Positions 1 through 8,921 of a stretch of 35,140 bases of DNA are shown in pieces; positions within the stretch are counted from its first letter, which is position 1, and every line of letters begins with the position of its first letter. A model generated the notes under the pieces. It searched no databases and had not been told where the DNA came from. It saw only the letters and a program-made list of their open reading frames with translations. Source of the DNA: a virus; IMG/VR virus record IMGVR_UViG_3300025264_000047, positions 1 through 35,140 of that record; one strand, 5' to 3'. The position numbers were made by a program, and so were the translations under genes.

Positions 1-136
1 GCGTGGTATTAGCCTTGGATAATTTCCCCTTTATCTGATGGGTGATGAAGTTCCAGATAAAATAAATCATATACAGCAAGCCCATTGTTGCAACGATTGG
101 AAAGCCGTATTCGCTGACAACATTTGCAATGTTCAT
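1..136 (-). CDS. Holin-like small membrane protein, 3' end outside window
   Basis: This gene is read from an ATG at 136 to the left edge, 45 codons without a stop. It begins MNIANVVSEYGFPIVAT and continues with one strong hydrophobic segment (about residues 11-31, containing LLYMIYFIW), then a basic stretch. Its start overlaps the stop of the upstream gene by one base (TGATG), a normal coupling arrangement. The N-terminus resembles that of the gene just upstream: both have an E/DxGFPI motif followed by a transmembrane helix, so the two are probably diverged paralogues. One N-terminal span followed by a polar tail is the layout of BhlA/UviB-type holin-like proteins. Holin function is inferred from topology and position only, and the C-terminal half cannot be seen. 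Confidence 0.7.
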   Translation of the reverse strand, partial: MNIANVVSEYGFPIVATMGLLYMIYFIWNFITHQIKGKLSKANTT

Positions 137-417
137 CAGTCACGCCGTGCGTCTTCCTTGCCATTGGCTCTGGCGATCCTTCCCAAATCGGGCCTGATTC
201 CAAGCACCGCGCACATAGTGCAATCAAGTCTGACAATATCATGGTTCATGGTTTTCACGCGATTATCTAAGGCTTGAACAATTCCATGTATGCCATTCAC
301 CTGACCAATAACGCTTTCAAGAATATATTTTATGGTCAGAAAAATAAAAAACCCTGCAATCAGGGCGATTGCTATTGGAAAGCCAACATCTGCTATTAAT
401 GTGAACGCTTCGTTCAC
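136..417 (-). CDS. UviB/BhlA-like putative holin
   Basis: This 93-residue protein starts at GTG 417; the upstream stop TAG shares its last base with this GTG. Residues about 11-34 form one transmembrane helix (DVGFPIAIALIAGFFIFLTI). A polar, probably coiled-coil tail follows, with QALDNRVKTMNHDIVRLD, and the end is charged (RIARANGKEDARRD). N-terminal anchor plus short cytoplasmic coiled coil is typical of the BhlA/UviB holin-like family, which phages and bacteriocin loci use to permeabilise the inner membrane. It lies between a two-span membrane protein and a second E/DxGFPI protein, forming a membrane-protein cluster about 19 kb from the lysozyme. Family assignment is moderately sure; the lytic role is inferred. 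Confidence 0.75.
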   Translation of the reverse strand: MNEAFTLIADVGFPIAIALIAGFFIFLTIKYILESVIGQVNGIHGIVQALDNRVKTMNHDIVRLDCTMCAVLGIRPDLGRIARANGKEDARRD

Positions 418-800
418 TAATTCTCACCCTTGAACTTTTTCGACTGTCCTGCCGTTCCGGCATATATTCCAAAGACGACCCCCATAGCCCCAACGATTAT
501 GCTCACCAAACCTGCCTGTTCGAGATTAGGTTCTCCGAGAGTCATAAACCATAGAACAACCTCATAGACCAGATAGATATACACGCCTACAAATACCCGT
601 GGAAATATGCGCCATGCATCAATGGTCTTCGCTAAGTGTATCCATTTCTGATACGGGTTAACTTTCTCTGCTTTCTCTGGCCCTTGCAATTCACGGATCT
701 TATCCTTGAGATCAGAGTTGTCCTTCATAATTTCCAGAAATTTACTGAGATCCATCTCGACCTCATTTCTGGATAAGTCACCGCTGAATTGATCGCTCAT
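417..800 (-). CDS. Two-span membrane protein, possible holin
   Basis: The 127-residue product has a soluble, charged N-terminal half (residues 1-60, helical, rich in Asp/Glu/Lys) and two hydrophobic segments. The first is about residues 66-86 (PRVFVGVYIYLVYEVVLWF). The second is about 96-116 (GLVSIIVGAMGVVFGIYAG). The end is short and basic (KKFKGEN). Two helices separated by a short turn match a class II holin or a small accessory membrane protein. Its stop overlaps the GTG of the next holin-like gene, so the two are probably translated together. An AAGGAAG sequence precedes the start, somewhat far from the ATG. Function is inferred from topology and neighbours; it could instead be a virion or superinfection membrane protein. 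Confidence 0.75.
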   Translation of the reverse strand: MSDQFSGDLSRNEVEMDLSKFLEIMKDNSDLKDKIRELQGPEKAEKVNPYQKWIHLAKTIDAWRIFPRVFVGVYIYLVYEVVLWFMTLGEPNLEQAGLVSIIVGAMGVVFGIYAGTAGQSKKFKGEN

Positions 801-821
801 CTCTTCTACTTCCTTTCATGG

Positions 822-1097
822 TTAATGAATAGTTGCAGACTCACGCAAATGATCTAATTCAAAAAGAGGAAAAAAATTATATCCCATATCAATCAATATT
901 TTTTGAAAATTCAAAGCATCATTTAGCTGAAAAATATGGCTAGTAATTTCTGATCCTATATATGCAGTTGAATCAGAAACTGATCCATCATCAGATGAAA
1001 TAGCCTCATCCACCCATACAAAATCATCAGAGCCAAGCCTGAACTCTATAAAATGCCCCTCGCTCGTAAACAAACCTTCGTGCAGTTCTATTTCCAT
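822..1097 (-). CDS. Small acidic protein of unknown function
   Basis: I do not recognise this 91-residue protein. It is acidic (several Asp/Glu clusters such as DDFVWVDEAISSDDGS), has no transmembrane segment, and ends LRESATIH. The ATG at 1097 has a clear AGGA ribosome site about eight bases upstream. It follows the giant polyvalent gene after 25 bases that contain a run of six T on the coding strand, and precedes the membrane-protein cluster. By eye the DNA is more A+T-rich than that of its neighbours. It could be a small regulator or a virion-associated factor; nothing in the sequence decides. Confidence 0.6.
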   Translation of the reverse strand: MEIELHEGLFTSEGHFIEFRLGSDDFVWVDEAISSDDGSVSDSTAYIGSEITSHIFQLNDALNFQKILIDMGYNFFPLFELDHLRESATIH

Positions 1098-1122
1098 TAA
1101 TTATCCTGCATACAAAAAACAG

Positions 1123-4100
1123 TTAACGTAATGGTGAGCCAAATGCTGGCAGTTTTGCCCGCCTCATTAACTCAGGTATATTATGCAAAACCTTGTTGAT
1201 CTCCGAATCTACGTCCCGTTTAACTTCAGCCTTATGTTCAGCATCAAAATAATCAGAACTTAAAATAGAATTTTTGTATTTACGTAAATCAGAAATACGT
1301 TTATCCAAAGAATCCACATCACGCGTTACATCAAACATATAGGATCGACTTTTAATAAATGCTTGGTATTCAGGAATACGCTCTTTCTTAGCAAGGTCTC
1401 GTAATGTGGATGTAAATTGATTAGTTTCCTTCTTCAACTCATAGTATTGTTCTTGTAACCCGCGACCTTCCTTGCTAGAAAAAAAGCGTTTCACTACTGG
1501 ATATTCATAAATTTCTTTTTTCGGCAAAACAGGCTGATCAAGTGAATGCCTAAGTGTTGAATCAATCATAGATAACGCATAAGTACCAAGTGTTCCAGTG
1601 TATCCTGAAACCATATGTTCAATCTTTAACGGGCTAATATTTAATGTTTCTCCAATCGAACGGGCTAACGCATTGGTTTGAGAAGTAGATTGAAATCCCG
1701 GTGCAATGTCGCCTTGCATCCATATCGGCACAATGGCCTGACCCGTATATGCGTTTTTATTAGTATAAGCCTGTAAAAACGGACCCCACAAAGCGGTGTT
1801 GTACAGAGGGTCCATCGCAAGGGTGTTCTTCACGGCTCTCTCCATCGACTGCCTTAATTGCCTTGGAGTAGTGCTGCCATGTAAATAATCCAATATTCTT
1901 TCAGGGATAACTTTAAATATGATGCCTACTTCAAATGGAATTGGCACTCTAAAAGCAGGAGAATCCTTACCAAAGAGCTTCGGGAATAACCAATAATTAT
2001 CACGTTCATGCTGACTGGCTTTTTTATATTCATCGTCATCACTGATCATTGTCCAGTACAAAGCTGTTAATCCCGTTAAATAAACACCTCTTGTCATCGC
2101 TGTTAAAATTATCTTTTTCTTGGAAACTTCTTGTTTAGCACTATAACTTCCTTTTATAAAAGCCCGATATAAAACATCGAGTCCCTGAATTCTTGCATTA
2201 AGAAATGGGGTTGCAGCAAAAACATGCCTAAGAAAAACATTGCCACCCCTTCTTGAAAAATTAATAATTTCCAGTGCCTGAAAAGCAGCTTCAGCTTCAT
2301 TACCTGTACGCGCCAAGACATCGTTATAAACCGCATTACGAGTAGCCACATCAGATCTCGTCGAAGCCTGACCGCTCAGATGCCAAGCCTGCTTGAACAA
2401 TTTTAATCCGGGCAATTCAAACAATTCTTCAGCTTTACCCAGCTTGCCGGATTTAATGCCTCGTCTGCGTGATTCCCTAGTAAAATATTTCACTATATCA
2501 AGAGGATCATCCTTGAAATCATAACCCCCGGCAACGCCATATGATTCCAGTGTTTCCATACCATCAGTGAATCCACGTAAGGTATCTAAACCCGGCATAA
2601 AATCAGAACCACTTGTTACATATGCTGATAAAGTATCTCTCATCATATTGGCAATAATAAATCCGGGTTCGCGAGTAACCATTGCACGCAATAAAGTGGA
2701 AGGACCACCAAGAATAGCAGAGGCAACAGGACCAAGACCGGTATCTGATAATGTTCTCAAAGAGTTATACAACAATGGATCATCGAAAATAAATCTTCGA
2801 GACTGACCATTCACCCTGAAATGAATAATATGATCTTCACCAGTAGTTGATATTCCTTCTGCATCCCTTGCTATACCAATAGCTGCTGCATCCCGAACAA
2901 CACGCTGATTTGCAACATTCCTCATGCCTAGATTAATAGCCGTAGACAAATTTTGAGTAATAGCATTAAGCATTGGCACATCAATAGGCTTTGCCGAGTC
3001 TTGGGATTTACCTACAGCAGCGAACAAATTGATCTTTTTACTATGATCTTGTTTATAGAACGGGTAATAATCTGAATGCTGCATCCAATGATCACCTTGT
3101 GCATCACTCAATACCCCCGTATCTTTCAAGAATTTTACTGTTTGTTGGTTATATGCCTGCCATACCTCGTACCATTCTTCAACGATGGGCCTACCGGTCT
3201 CGGGATTAAGGTATTTTTTTATTTCAGCATCGATGTATTCTTTATCTGCTTGTTGGTCTTCAGGTTTTTGCGGGGTTATCTTGCCTTGATTGTTTAACCT
3301 TCCAGCTCTGCGGCTTATGGCATACATCTGCGCCAGTTCTTCCAGATTCTCACTGGATGGAAGTTTATATAACTGGGCCATAACATCAATCAAACCACGA
3401 TATTGTTTACCGTTATGCACAAACGGACGTACCCTGGTAACACCATTTTGATAAGTAACTACGCCAAATTTCAAAGCAGCCGCTAATGTTCCTCTGGAGC
3501 GATCTGCAAATAATACACTCGCAATCGAACTGCTATCAGCTAATAATCCTTTAAACAGTTTGTGTTGATTCATTTTTTCAATAGCAGCATATTGATTAAC
3601 CGCAGCCGCACGAAAACGCAGCATCATTCGATTGAAAGTACCGGAAAATATTCCTTCTGTTGCTTCAATATATGTTTCACCGGGAGTAACATCTTTTTCG
3701 CCTTTCCCTCCAATCAGGCGATCTCTGATATCTTCGCCAGCCTTACCTAAAGGAACTACGTTAGCCCGAGAGAACTTACTGCGTAAATTCTCAGGCAGTG
3801 TTATTCCTTTTTCAGGATTCTGTCCAATGTATTGCGCTTCTTGAGAGGCTTTCTCACTAAACCTTGAGACAGCTCCCGGTTTTGTATCGGCCCGCTCTTT
3901 TTTTACAGCCTCAACTGCAGCAGCTACCCCTTCTTCAGGGAGTGGCGTAAAGTCAGAGGTTATAGGAAAGCCAAGAAGATTGGCTATTGTTGGTCTTTGG
4001 TCGTTTTTCGGGATGAACTCAAGCCTTGTGGCTTCTTTTTTATAGGCGTCCCAGATTGGTTGATAAAGTGTATCGTTGATCCGCTCGTATAGATCGGATC

Positions 4101-7100
4101 GTCGGGTGGTAATTCCTTGATCCCGTATTTTCGCAATGCCTTTTTGATAATCTCTTGCTTCGATAAGGTCGCCATTTTGTTGATACGCCCCCGTTATTAA
4201 GTCCAAAGATGCAGGCAATTTAGATGTCAGATTAGTATAAAATTGATCAAGCGGAGAATCAACCCCCTCATCAGGTTCGACAAAATAATCCTTATCCCAG
4301 TATTGACGGGAGTCCATGAAAATAGCTGTATCAGGTTCGGTTTGACTAAAATTCAACCCATCAGGGTCATGCTCTGGATTCACACTTTCTGCAAGGGTTA
4401 CGAGTTCATCCTCAGTAAACGCCTCACCATTGGCTTTCCTGACAGCATATCCCACTTTATCTCCTGTGGGAGATGGCTGCATTATAACGGCAGAATCCTG
4501 CAGCAAAGCATCACCTAAAACACTGGCTGCCATAGATGTCTGATCCAGATTACCACCTAATAATTTGACAGAAATACCCGGAACCAAACCCGAATCATAC
4601 GTACCATATGTTAGCTTCACCTCATGCGGAATACCCATCATCCGAAGGGTTGGAATCTGCCCGTCAGCATCTATTATTTTTTCACGAACCTCCTTATTAA
4701 AATCTACCTTTGCTTTTAGCGTAACCCCTGCAGGAAATCCATATCCTCTTTTACTTCCGGGGGCAGCCTCGACTCGAATCTCGGGCGCCAGCTTTCTGGC
4801 TTCTTCAGTTAATCTAGGCCGGACATCTTCAAGTGGTATTTCTTTCTTCCCTGATTTGCGAACATATTTGATGCCTTCAGCTAATGCTGGTGTTAACGCC
4901 TCATTTTTATTAAAAATTCCCTGTTCAACCTGCGCTTCTATAGCCATCCTGTCTTTTTCAGTGTACTTATAAGCAGATTCCCAAGTACCAGTAAACCGAT
5001 TTTGTTTACCAATCGGTGATAAGTATTTTTTCCCATAAAACCATAATGCAGCCTGCATTTGATCTGGAGTGATATTATTTTCTGCTGCCAACTTGCTCGT
5101 TAAATATTCAGCATATTGATAGGCTTGATCTGACGTTGGCATCTTCGCGTCATCTACAATTCTCTTTCCTTTCTTCTTTTTTTGACGATGCCCAAAAACC
5201 CGCGCCATATGCACATCTTGAACAGAATATGGACTGAAAACATTAGCCGCCCGATCACGGGTCAGTCTCCCATATGTCGTCGCCTTAAAGGCACCCGTGC
5301 TAACAATACCTTCCTTGTACATACGAATAATTCGATCTATTTGATTCTCATTAGAAAATATTTTTCTACCATTAGGCTTTTCCTTTTTCACCGCTTTCTT
5401 GAATCCTTCAGAATCCTCTACAGGATTAATCTCTCTGGCAGTACGCATGATGTGATAAGTATCTGAAAGATTTTGTTCCGGAGGTTGTTGTTGTGATGTA
5501 ATGCCAAAAATAACAGATGCTTCCTCCATATTTGCAGTCCCGACAACATCCTCAATACCCAAGCCATATCGGTTGTACCAATATAACTCTCCACTCGTTG
5601 GTCCCAGTTGTGGTCCTACCATCTTTAAGCCCACTTGAGCCATTCTCCGCAAGCTACTCATAGATGTTGCGCTCACATCTCTATGAAGAGTATTTCTTAA
5701 TTTCGGAGTTTTTTTCGGGGCACCATCAATATTTGCAAGCTGTTTACTGCTTGGATTATTGTTGGTTCTTTGCATAAGAGCATCCAGCGCCTTGGCGGTC
5801 TTAGTCCCCGGATATATTATTGGTGCTCTTGATTCTCTTGGTGTAAGTGATGGTTCAAGGAAATCAGGTCTTTCTTGTATTACCCGCGCAACAGGTTTAC
5901 CTTCATAGGCTTCTTCTTCAGCAGTAAGAGGACGACCAATATCCCGTTCAGGAACAACACCTACTTCAGCTTCAGTAGCTCTTAATGTTCTTATTTCTCC
6001 ACGCCCTCTACCCCCAACTTCACCTAAATTGACACGACTGATAATGTCATTAAATGACTGGAATCCAGTCCCGTTCATGGAGCTGCCAAGACGTTCCATA
6101 AAATCATATATTCGCTGAAGAAGACTTCTCGGCTTTCCGGTAATAATAGTATTGTCCTGACGCGCATGCCTGAACATTTCTGCAATGGCTTCCTCCATTT
6201 GCCCTACTGGCGTTAGCACCTCTCCACGACGAGGATCACCATAAAGTTCAGCCGCTGATTCGACATAAGTCGTACCTGTTTCTTTATTAATTTTTCTTCG
6301 TGCAAGGTTTTCAAGCAATAACCATTCTTTGGCAGTCCATAAATCCAACATCCGCATAGCATGAACCATCTCATGGTCCATAATGCTGGCAACAGCATCT
6401 TCACGCTGCGACGGAGTGGCGCCTTCTGCCATCCTTACATTATCCAAGCCCAGAAAAATCGTTTTCAGTGCAGGTGCATAATGACCTTGTGTAGATTGAT
6501 AGGGACCTTCTTCATCAGGAGATACAATTTCATGGATAGGATTGCCGTCATTATCAAAACTTTGCATTGTCAATTCTTTATCTAAACGCAAAGAGATATC
6601 TTTCAGGCCAATTCGATCAAGCGCATCTCGCAAACGTATGCGAAGTTCTGTCAAACCGTTATCAGGCGCAGGCAATAATCCTGCAATAACAGGCGCTTCT
6701 TCTGCAACAGGCGCTGTTTCTGCTTCGGTTTTTCTTGCATTCAATTCTCTTTGAGACAAGCCTTGACGAGATAAGTCCTGCTTGATCTTACGCAGTTTAG
6801 TTTTACCGCCTCTCTCTTCGAGAGAGATATTTGTTGCTGCAGAAATAACCTCAATACTGGCATCATTCTCCTGTTCAACAGCAGTAACCGCCCTTGCGAA
6901 TTCCTCGCGAGTATAAGGTTTGATCTCAAACACAGGCAGTTTGCTTAATACAGAAAGTCTCGGCATTGAAACCAAACGATTAAATAATAGCCGCAACTCT
7001 CCCTTATCCATCTTGTTGATATTGGGTTTACCAACAAACGCTTTCATCAAAGCTTTCATCTCTTGGGAATCAATCTCTGAAGAAATGTTCTTTGTTTCAA

Positions 7101-8919
7101 GCACATGCTTGATTTTTTCAATTGAAATCGGAATATCTGTTAATTCAACAAGGGTGCCTTTCTCGGCAAGCCTTGCTGATATTTCAGCGGCAAGTCCAGA
7201 CAAGCGTGGATCTGATGAAGGCGGCGTCGGGGTATACAGACCAAGTTTGCCAAAATTTTCTTTAAGGGCTAACCGTGCTTCACCGACAGTAAAGGAATCT
7301 TGTTCCGAAAGACCTTGATTCAGCCGCTTCTTATTTATTTTCTGGGCAGCAGTAAGTTTCTTACCGCCTTCTATGGCCTCTACGGCAGAAAGACCTTCCT
7401 CATAGCCTTCGGCTATCGTTGTATTTGCTGCCTGATTGATTGCGGCACTACTAAAAGTATTGAAATCAGGATGCAGGGTACGCAATCCATACCTATATAA
7501 TTCCTCGGCTTGTTCTACGGTATTATAAATATGAGGAGAAACATGCAGAATAGTTTTAACCCCCTCACGAATATTATGATCGATGAGTTGGTTGTCTAGG
7601 GAATAAGCAAGTAAAGCCGCATTGTTATAGGTAAGCTGTGGTGTACCGTATTGCGTATCAGCCGAATCAGTAACAATAAATCTTGCTTCTCCATCAACAG
7701 TTCTGCCATCTTTTACAGCGAAATTAGTATTATTTGGGAACGCCGACCCCATAGTTTTCGCAATAAGTCTGCCGTAATCATCAGCGATGTCATTAACGGC
7801 ATCAGATGGGGTTGACGAATCATTAAATGCCTGCTCATCAGGATTACTTATCTGTGTAGGATTAATTCTATTTTGTGCTTCTATTGTTTCTTCTACTACA
7901 TCGGCAGGAGTACCTTCTTCATCCAACCCTGATATAAACTCAGCAACTTGCTTATCTTCGCGTTTACGCAATTCGCTTTCTTTTTCTCTTTCAACGGCTG
8001 TTGTTGTTGTGCGTCTGCGCCCAGCGGCTGCATTAAGAACTAAATCTGCAGCAAAACCTACCGCACCACCCACAGTAAAATCATCCCATAATGACTCACC
8101 TTCAGGTAAATTCTCGTTATAAACACCCGCCTCTATAGCATTTTGTGCCCAGGCAGCGGTTACTTCCTGTACCGCTTCAACACCACCCTGTTTAATAGCC
8201 TGATAAAGTTTTTCTTTAAAAGGCTTACTGGCATTTTTCCCGATGTTTTTCAATAACCGCTCAACAGGAAGTAATTCAGACAAGCCGACAAAAGCACCAG
8301 CAATAATTGCTCCTGTCTCTTGGGCATCACTGATATGAATGCCCTGCGCCCGGGCCATTTCAATTCTACGTGCCTGATCCCCGGCGCCACCGCCAACAGC
8401 AATACCAGCAGGGACACCCTTCCCAACTCCAACCGCCAACTTGCCAGTCAATCCAAGAAGTTTAACGGCGCCGGCAGGAGTAAAAAAACTGAGAAATGAA
8501 CCCAGACCTTCACCAAACTTGGTCATCCACTTTTCTCGGTAGGCAGAATCAGCCCCAATCAATTGATTTGTCCGATCTCTGCCGGCCCGTGATTTTTCAA
8601 TGAGCCAGTTCTCATCTCCGGAATCGATTGCATCTTCAAGACCAATAGAATCGGTGACTGTATCAGCCAACGCAGCAAGACCTTCGCCGGCAGACATGAA
8701 ACTATTAACAAACCCACGAGGGATCGCCTTGGCTGTTTCGTATATTTGGCCGCCAATAGTTGTTTCTTCTTCTGAATCTGTGGTCAAAGGGGCAGCAACG
8801 CTTGGTTCACGCGCTTGGCTGCTTTGTAAAGCATTGATAATAGCTTGGGTTTCTACCTCATTAGGAATATCGCCTTCAATTTCAACTCTTCCTAAACCTT
8901 CTACTTCTATGATTGGCAT
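1123..8919 (-). CDS. Giant polyvalent virion protein with zincin metallopeptidase motif and LPD38-like C-terminus
   Basis: This is a 2598-residue multidomain protein, starting MPIIEVEGLGRVEIEG. Hydrophobic, Gly/Ala-rich stretches lie near residues 136-180, 201-216 and 282-300 and could interact with membranes. A zinc peptidase motif H849-E850-M-V-H853 follows a typical strand (GHYAPALKTIFLG, about 812). Glutamates at 909, 910 and 914 (MEEAIAEMF) are candidate third ligands, so a gluzincin-like fold is likely. A block at about 1088-1330 (GELYWYNRYGLGIEDVVG onwards) resembles a conserved phage polyvalent domain, possibly DUF7178. Residues about 1940-2500, with FIIANMMRDTLSAYV and RVPIPFEVGIIFK, look like large polyvalent protein-associated domain 38. 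Such proteins are known in phages as factors injected with the DNA. It is the last and largest gene of the ejection-type block. The peptidase motif is seen; ejection and target are inferred. Confidence 0.9.
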   Translation of the reverse strand: MPIIEVEGLGRVEIEGDIPNEVETQAIINALQSSQAREPSVAAPLTTDSEEETTIGGQIYETAKAIPRGFVNSFMSAGEGLAALADTVTDSIGLEDAIDSGDENWLIEKSRAGRDRTNQLIGADSAYREKWMTKFGEGLGSFLSFFTPAGAVKLLGLTGKLAVGVGKGVPAGIAVGGGAGDQARRIEMARAQGIHISDAQETGAIIAGAFVGLSELLPVERLLKNIGKNASKPFKEKLYQAIKQGGVEAVQEVTAAWAQNAIEAGVYNENLPEGESLWDDFTVGGAVGFAADLVLNAAAGRRRTTTTAVEREKESELRKREDKQVAEFISGLDEEGTPADVVEETIEAQNRINPTQISNPDEQAFNDSSTPSDAVNDIADDYGRLIAKTMGSAFPNNTNFAVKDGRTVDGEARFIVTDSADTQYGTPQLTYNNAALLAYSLDNQLIDHNIREGVKTILHVSPHIYNTVEQAEELYRYGLRTLHPDFNTFSSAAINQAANTTIAEGYEEGLSAVEAIEGGKKLTAAQKINKKRLNQGLSEQDSFTVGEARLALKENFGKLGLYTPTPPSSDPRLSGLAAEISARLAEKGTLVELTDIPISIEKIKHVLETKNISSEIDSQEMKALMKAFVGKPNINKMDKGELRLLFNRLVSMPRLSVLSKLPVFEIKPYTREEFARAVTAVEQENDASIEVISAATNISLEERGGKTKLRKIKQDLSRQGLSQRELNARKTEAETAPVAEEAPVIAGLLPAPDNGLTELRIRLRDALDRIGLKDISLRLDKELTMQSFDNDGNPIHEIVSPDEEGPYQSTQGHYAPALKTIFLGLDNVRMAEGATPSQREDAVASIMDHEMVHAMRMLDLWTAKEWLLLENLARRKINKETGTTYVESAAELYGDPRRGEVLTPVGQMEEAIAEMFRHARQDNTIITGKPRSLLQRIYDFMERLGSSMNGTGFQSFNDIISRVNLGEVGGRGRGEIRTLRATEAEVGVVPERDIGRPLTAEEEAYEGKPVARVIQERPDFLEPSLTPRESRAPIIYPGTKTAKALDALMQRTNNNPSSKQLANIDGAPKKTPKLRNTLHRDVSATSMSSLRRMAQVGLKMVGPQLGPTSGELYWYNRYGLGIEDVVGTANMEEASVIFGITSQQQPPEQNLSDTYHIMRTAREINPVEDSEGFKKAVKKEKPNGRKIFSNENQIDRIIRMYKEGIVSTGAFKATTYGRLTRDRAANVFSPYSVQDVHMARVFGHRQKKKKGKRIVDDAKMPTSDQAYQYAEYLTSKLAAENNITPDQMQAALWFYGKKYLSPIGKQNRFTGTWESAYKYTEKDRMAIEAQVEQGIFNKNEALTPALAEGIKYVRKSGKKEIPLEDVRPRLTEEARKLAPEIRVEAAPGSKRGYGFPAGVTLKAKVDFNKEVREKIIDADGQIPTLRMMGIPHEVKLTYGTYDSGLVPGISVKLLGGNLDQTSMAASVLGDALLQDSAVIMQPSPTGDKVGYAVRKANGEAFTEDELVTLAESVNPEHDPDGLNFSQTEPDTAIFMDSRQYWDKDYFVEPDEGVDSPLDQFYTNLTSKLPASLDLITGAYQQNGDLIEARDYQKGIAKIRDQGITTRRSDLYERINDTLYQPIWDAYKKEATRLEFIPKNDQRPTIANLLGFPITSDFTPLPEEGVAAAVEAVKKERADTKPGAVSRFSEKASQEAQYIGQNPEKGITLPENLRSKFSRANVVPLGKAGEDIRDRLIGGKGEKDVTPGETYIEATEGIFSGTFNRMMLRFRAAAVNQYAAIEKMNQHKLFKGLLADSSSIASVLFADRSRGTLAAALKFGVVTYQNGVTRVRPFVHNGKQYRGLIDVMAQLYKLPSSENLEELAQMYAISRRAGRLNNQGKITPQKPEDQQADKEYIDAEIKKYLNPETGRPIVEEWYEVWQAYNQQTVKFLKDTGVLSDAQGDHWMQHSDYYPFYKQDHSKKINLFAAVGKSQDSAKPIDVPMLNAITQNLSTAINLGMRNVANQRVVRDAAAIGIARDAEGISTTGEDHIIHFRVNGQSRRFIFDDPLLYNSLRTLSDTGLGPVASAILGGPSTLLRAMVTREPGFIIANMMRDTLSAYVTSGSDFMPGLDTLRGFTDGMETLESYGVAGGYDFKDDPLDIVKYFTRESRRRGIKSGKLGKAEELFELPGLKLFKQAWHLSGQASTRSDVATRNAVYNDVLARTGNEAEAAFQALEIINFSRRGGNVFLRHVFAATPFLNARIQGLDVLYRAFIKGSYSAKQEVSKKKIILTAMTRGVYLTGLTALYWTMISDDDEYKKASQHERDNYWLFPKLFGKDSPAFRVPIPFEVGIIFKVIPERILDYLHGSTTPRQLRQSMERAVKNTLAMDPLYNTALWGPFLQAYTNKNAYTGQAIVPIWMQGDIAPGFQSTSQTNALARSIGETLNISPLKIEHMVSGYTGTLGTYALSMIDSTLRHSLDQPVLPKKEIYEYPVVKRFFSSKEGRGLQEQYYELKKETNQFTSTLRDLAKKERIPEYQAFIKSRSYMFDVTRDVDSLDKRISDLRKYKNSILSSDYFDAEHKAEVKRDVDSEINKVLHNIPELMRRAKLPAFGSPLR

Positions 8920-8921
8920 GA

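Noticed and set aside
1098-1122. Run of six T after the polyvalent gene as a terminator
   Set aside because: I could not find a convincing stem before the T run, only a short GTTAAC palindrome.
4565-4972. Plus-strand frame of 135 residues inside the polyvalent gene
   Set aside because: Shadow frame with no ribosome site and no recognisable protein features; the minus-strand gene is continuous through it.
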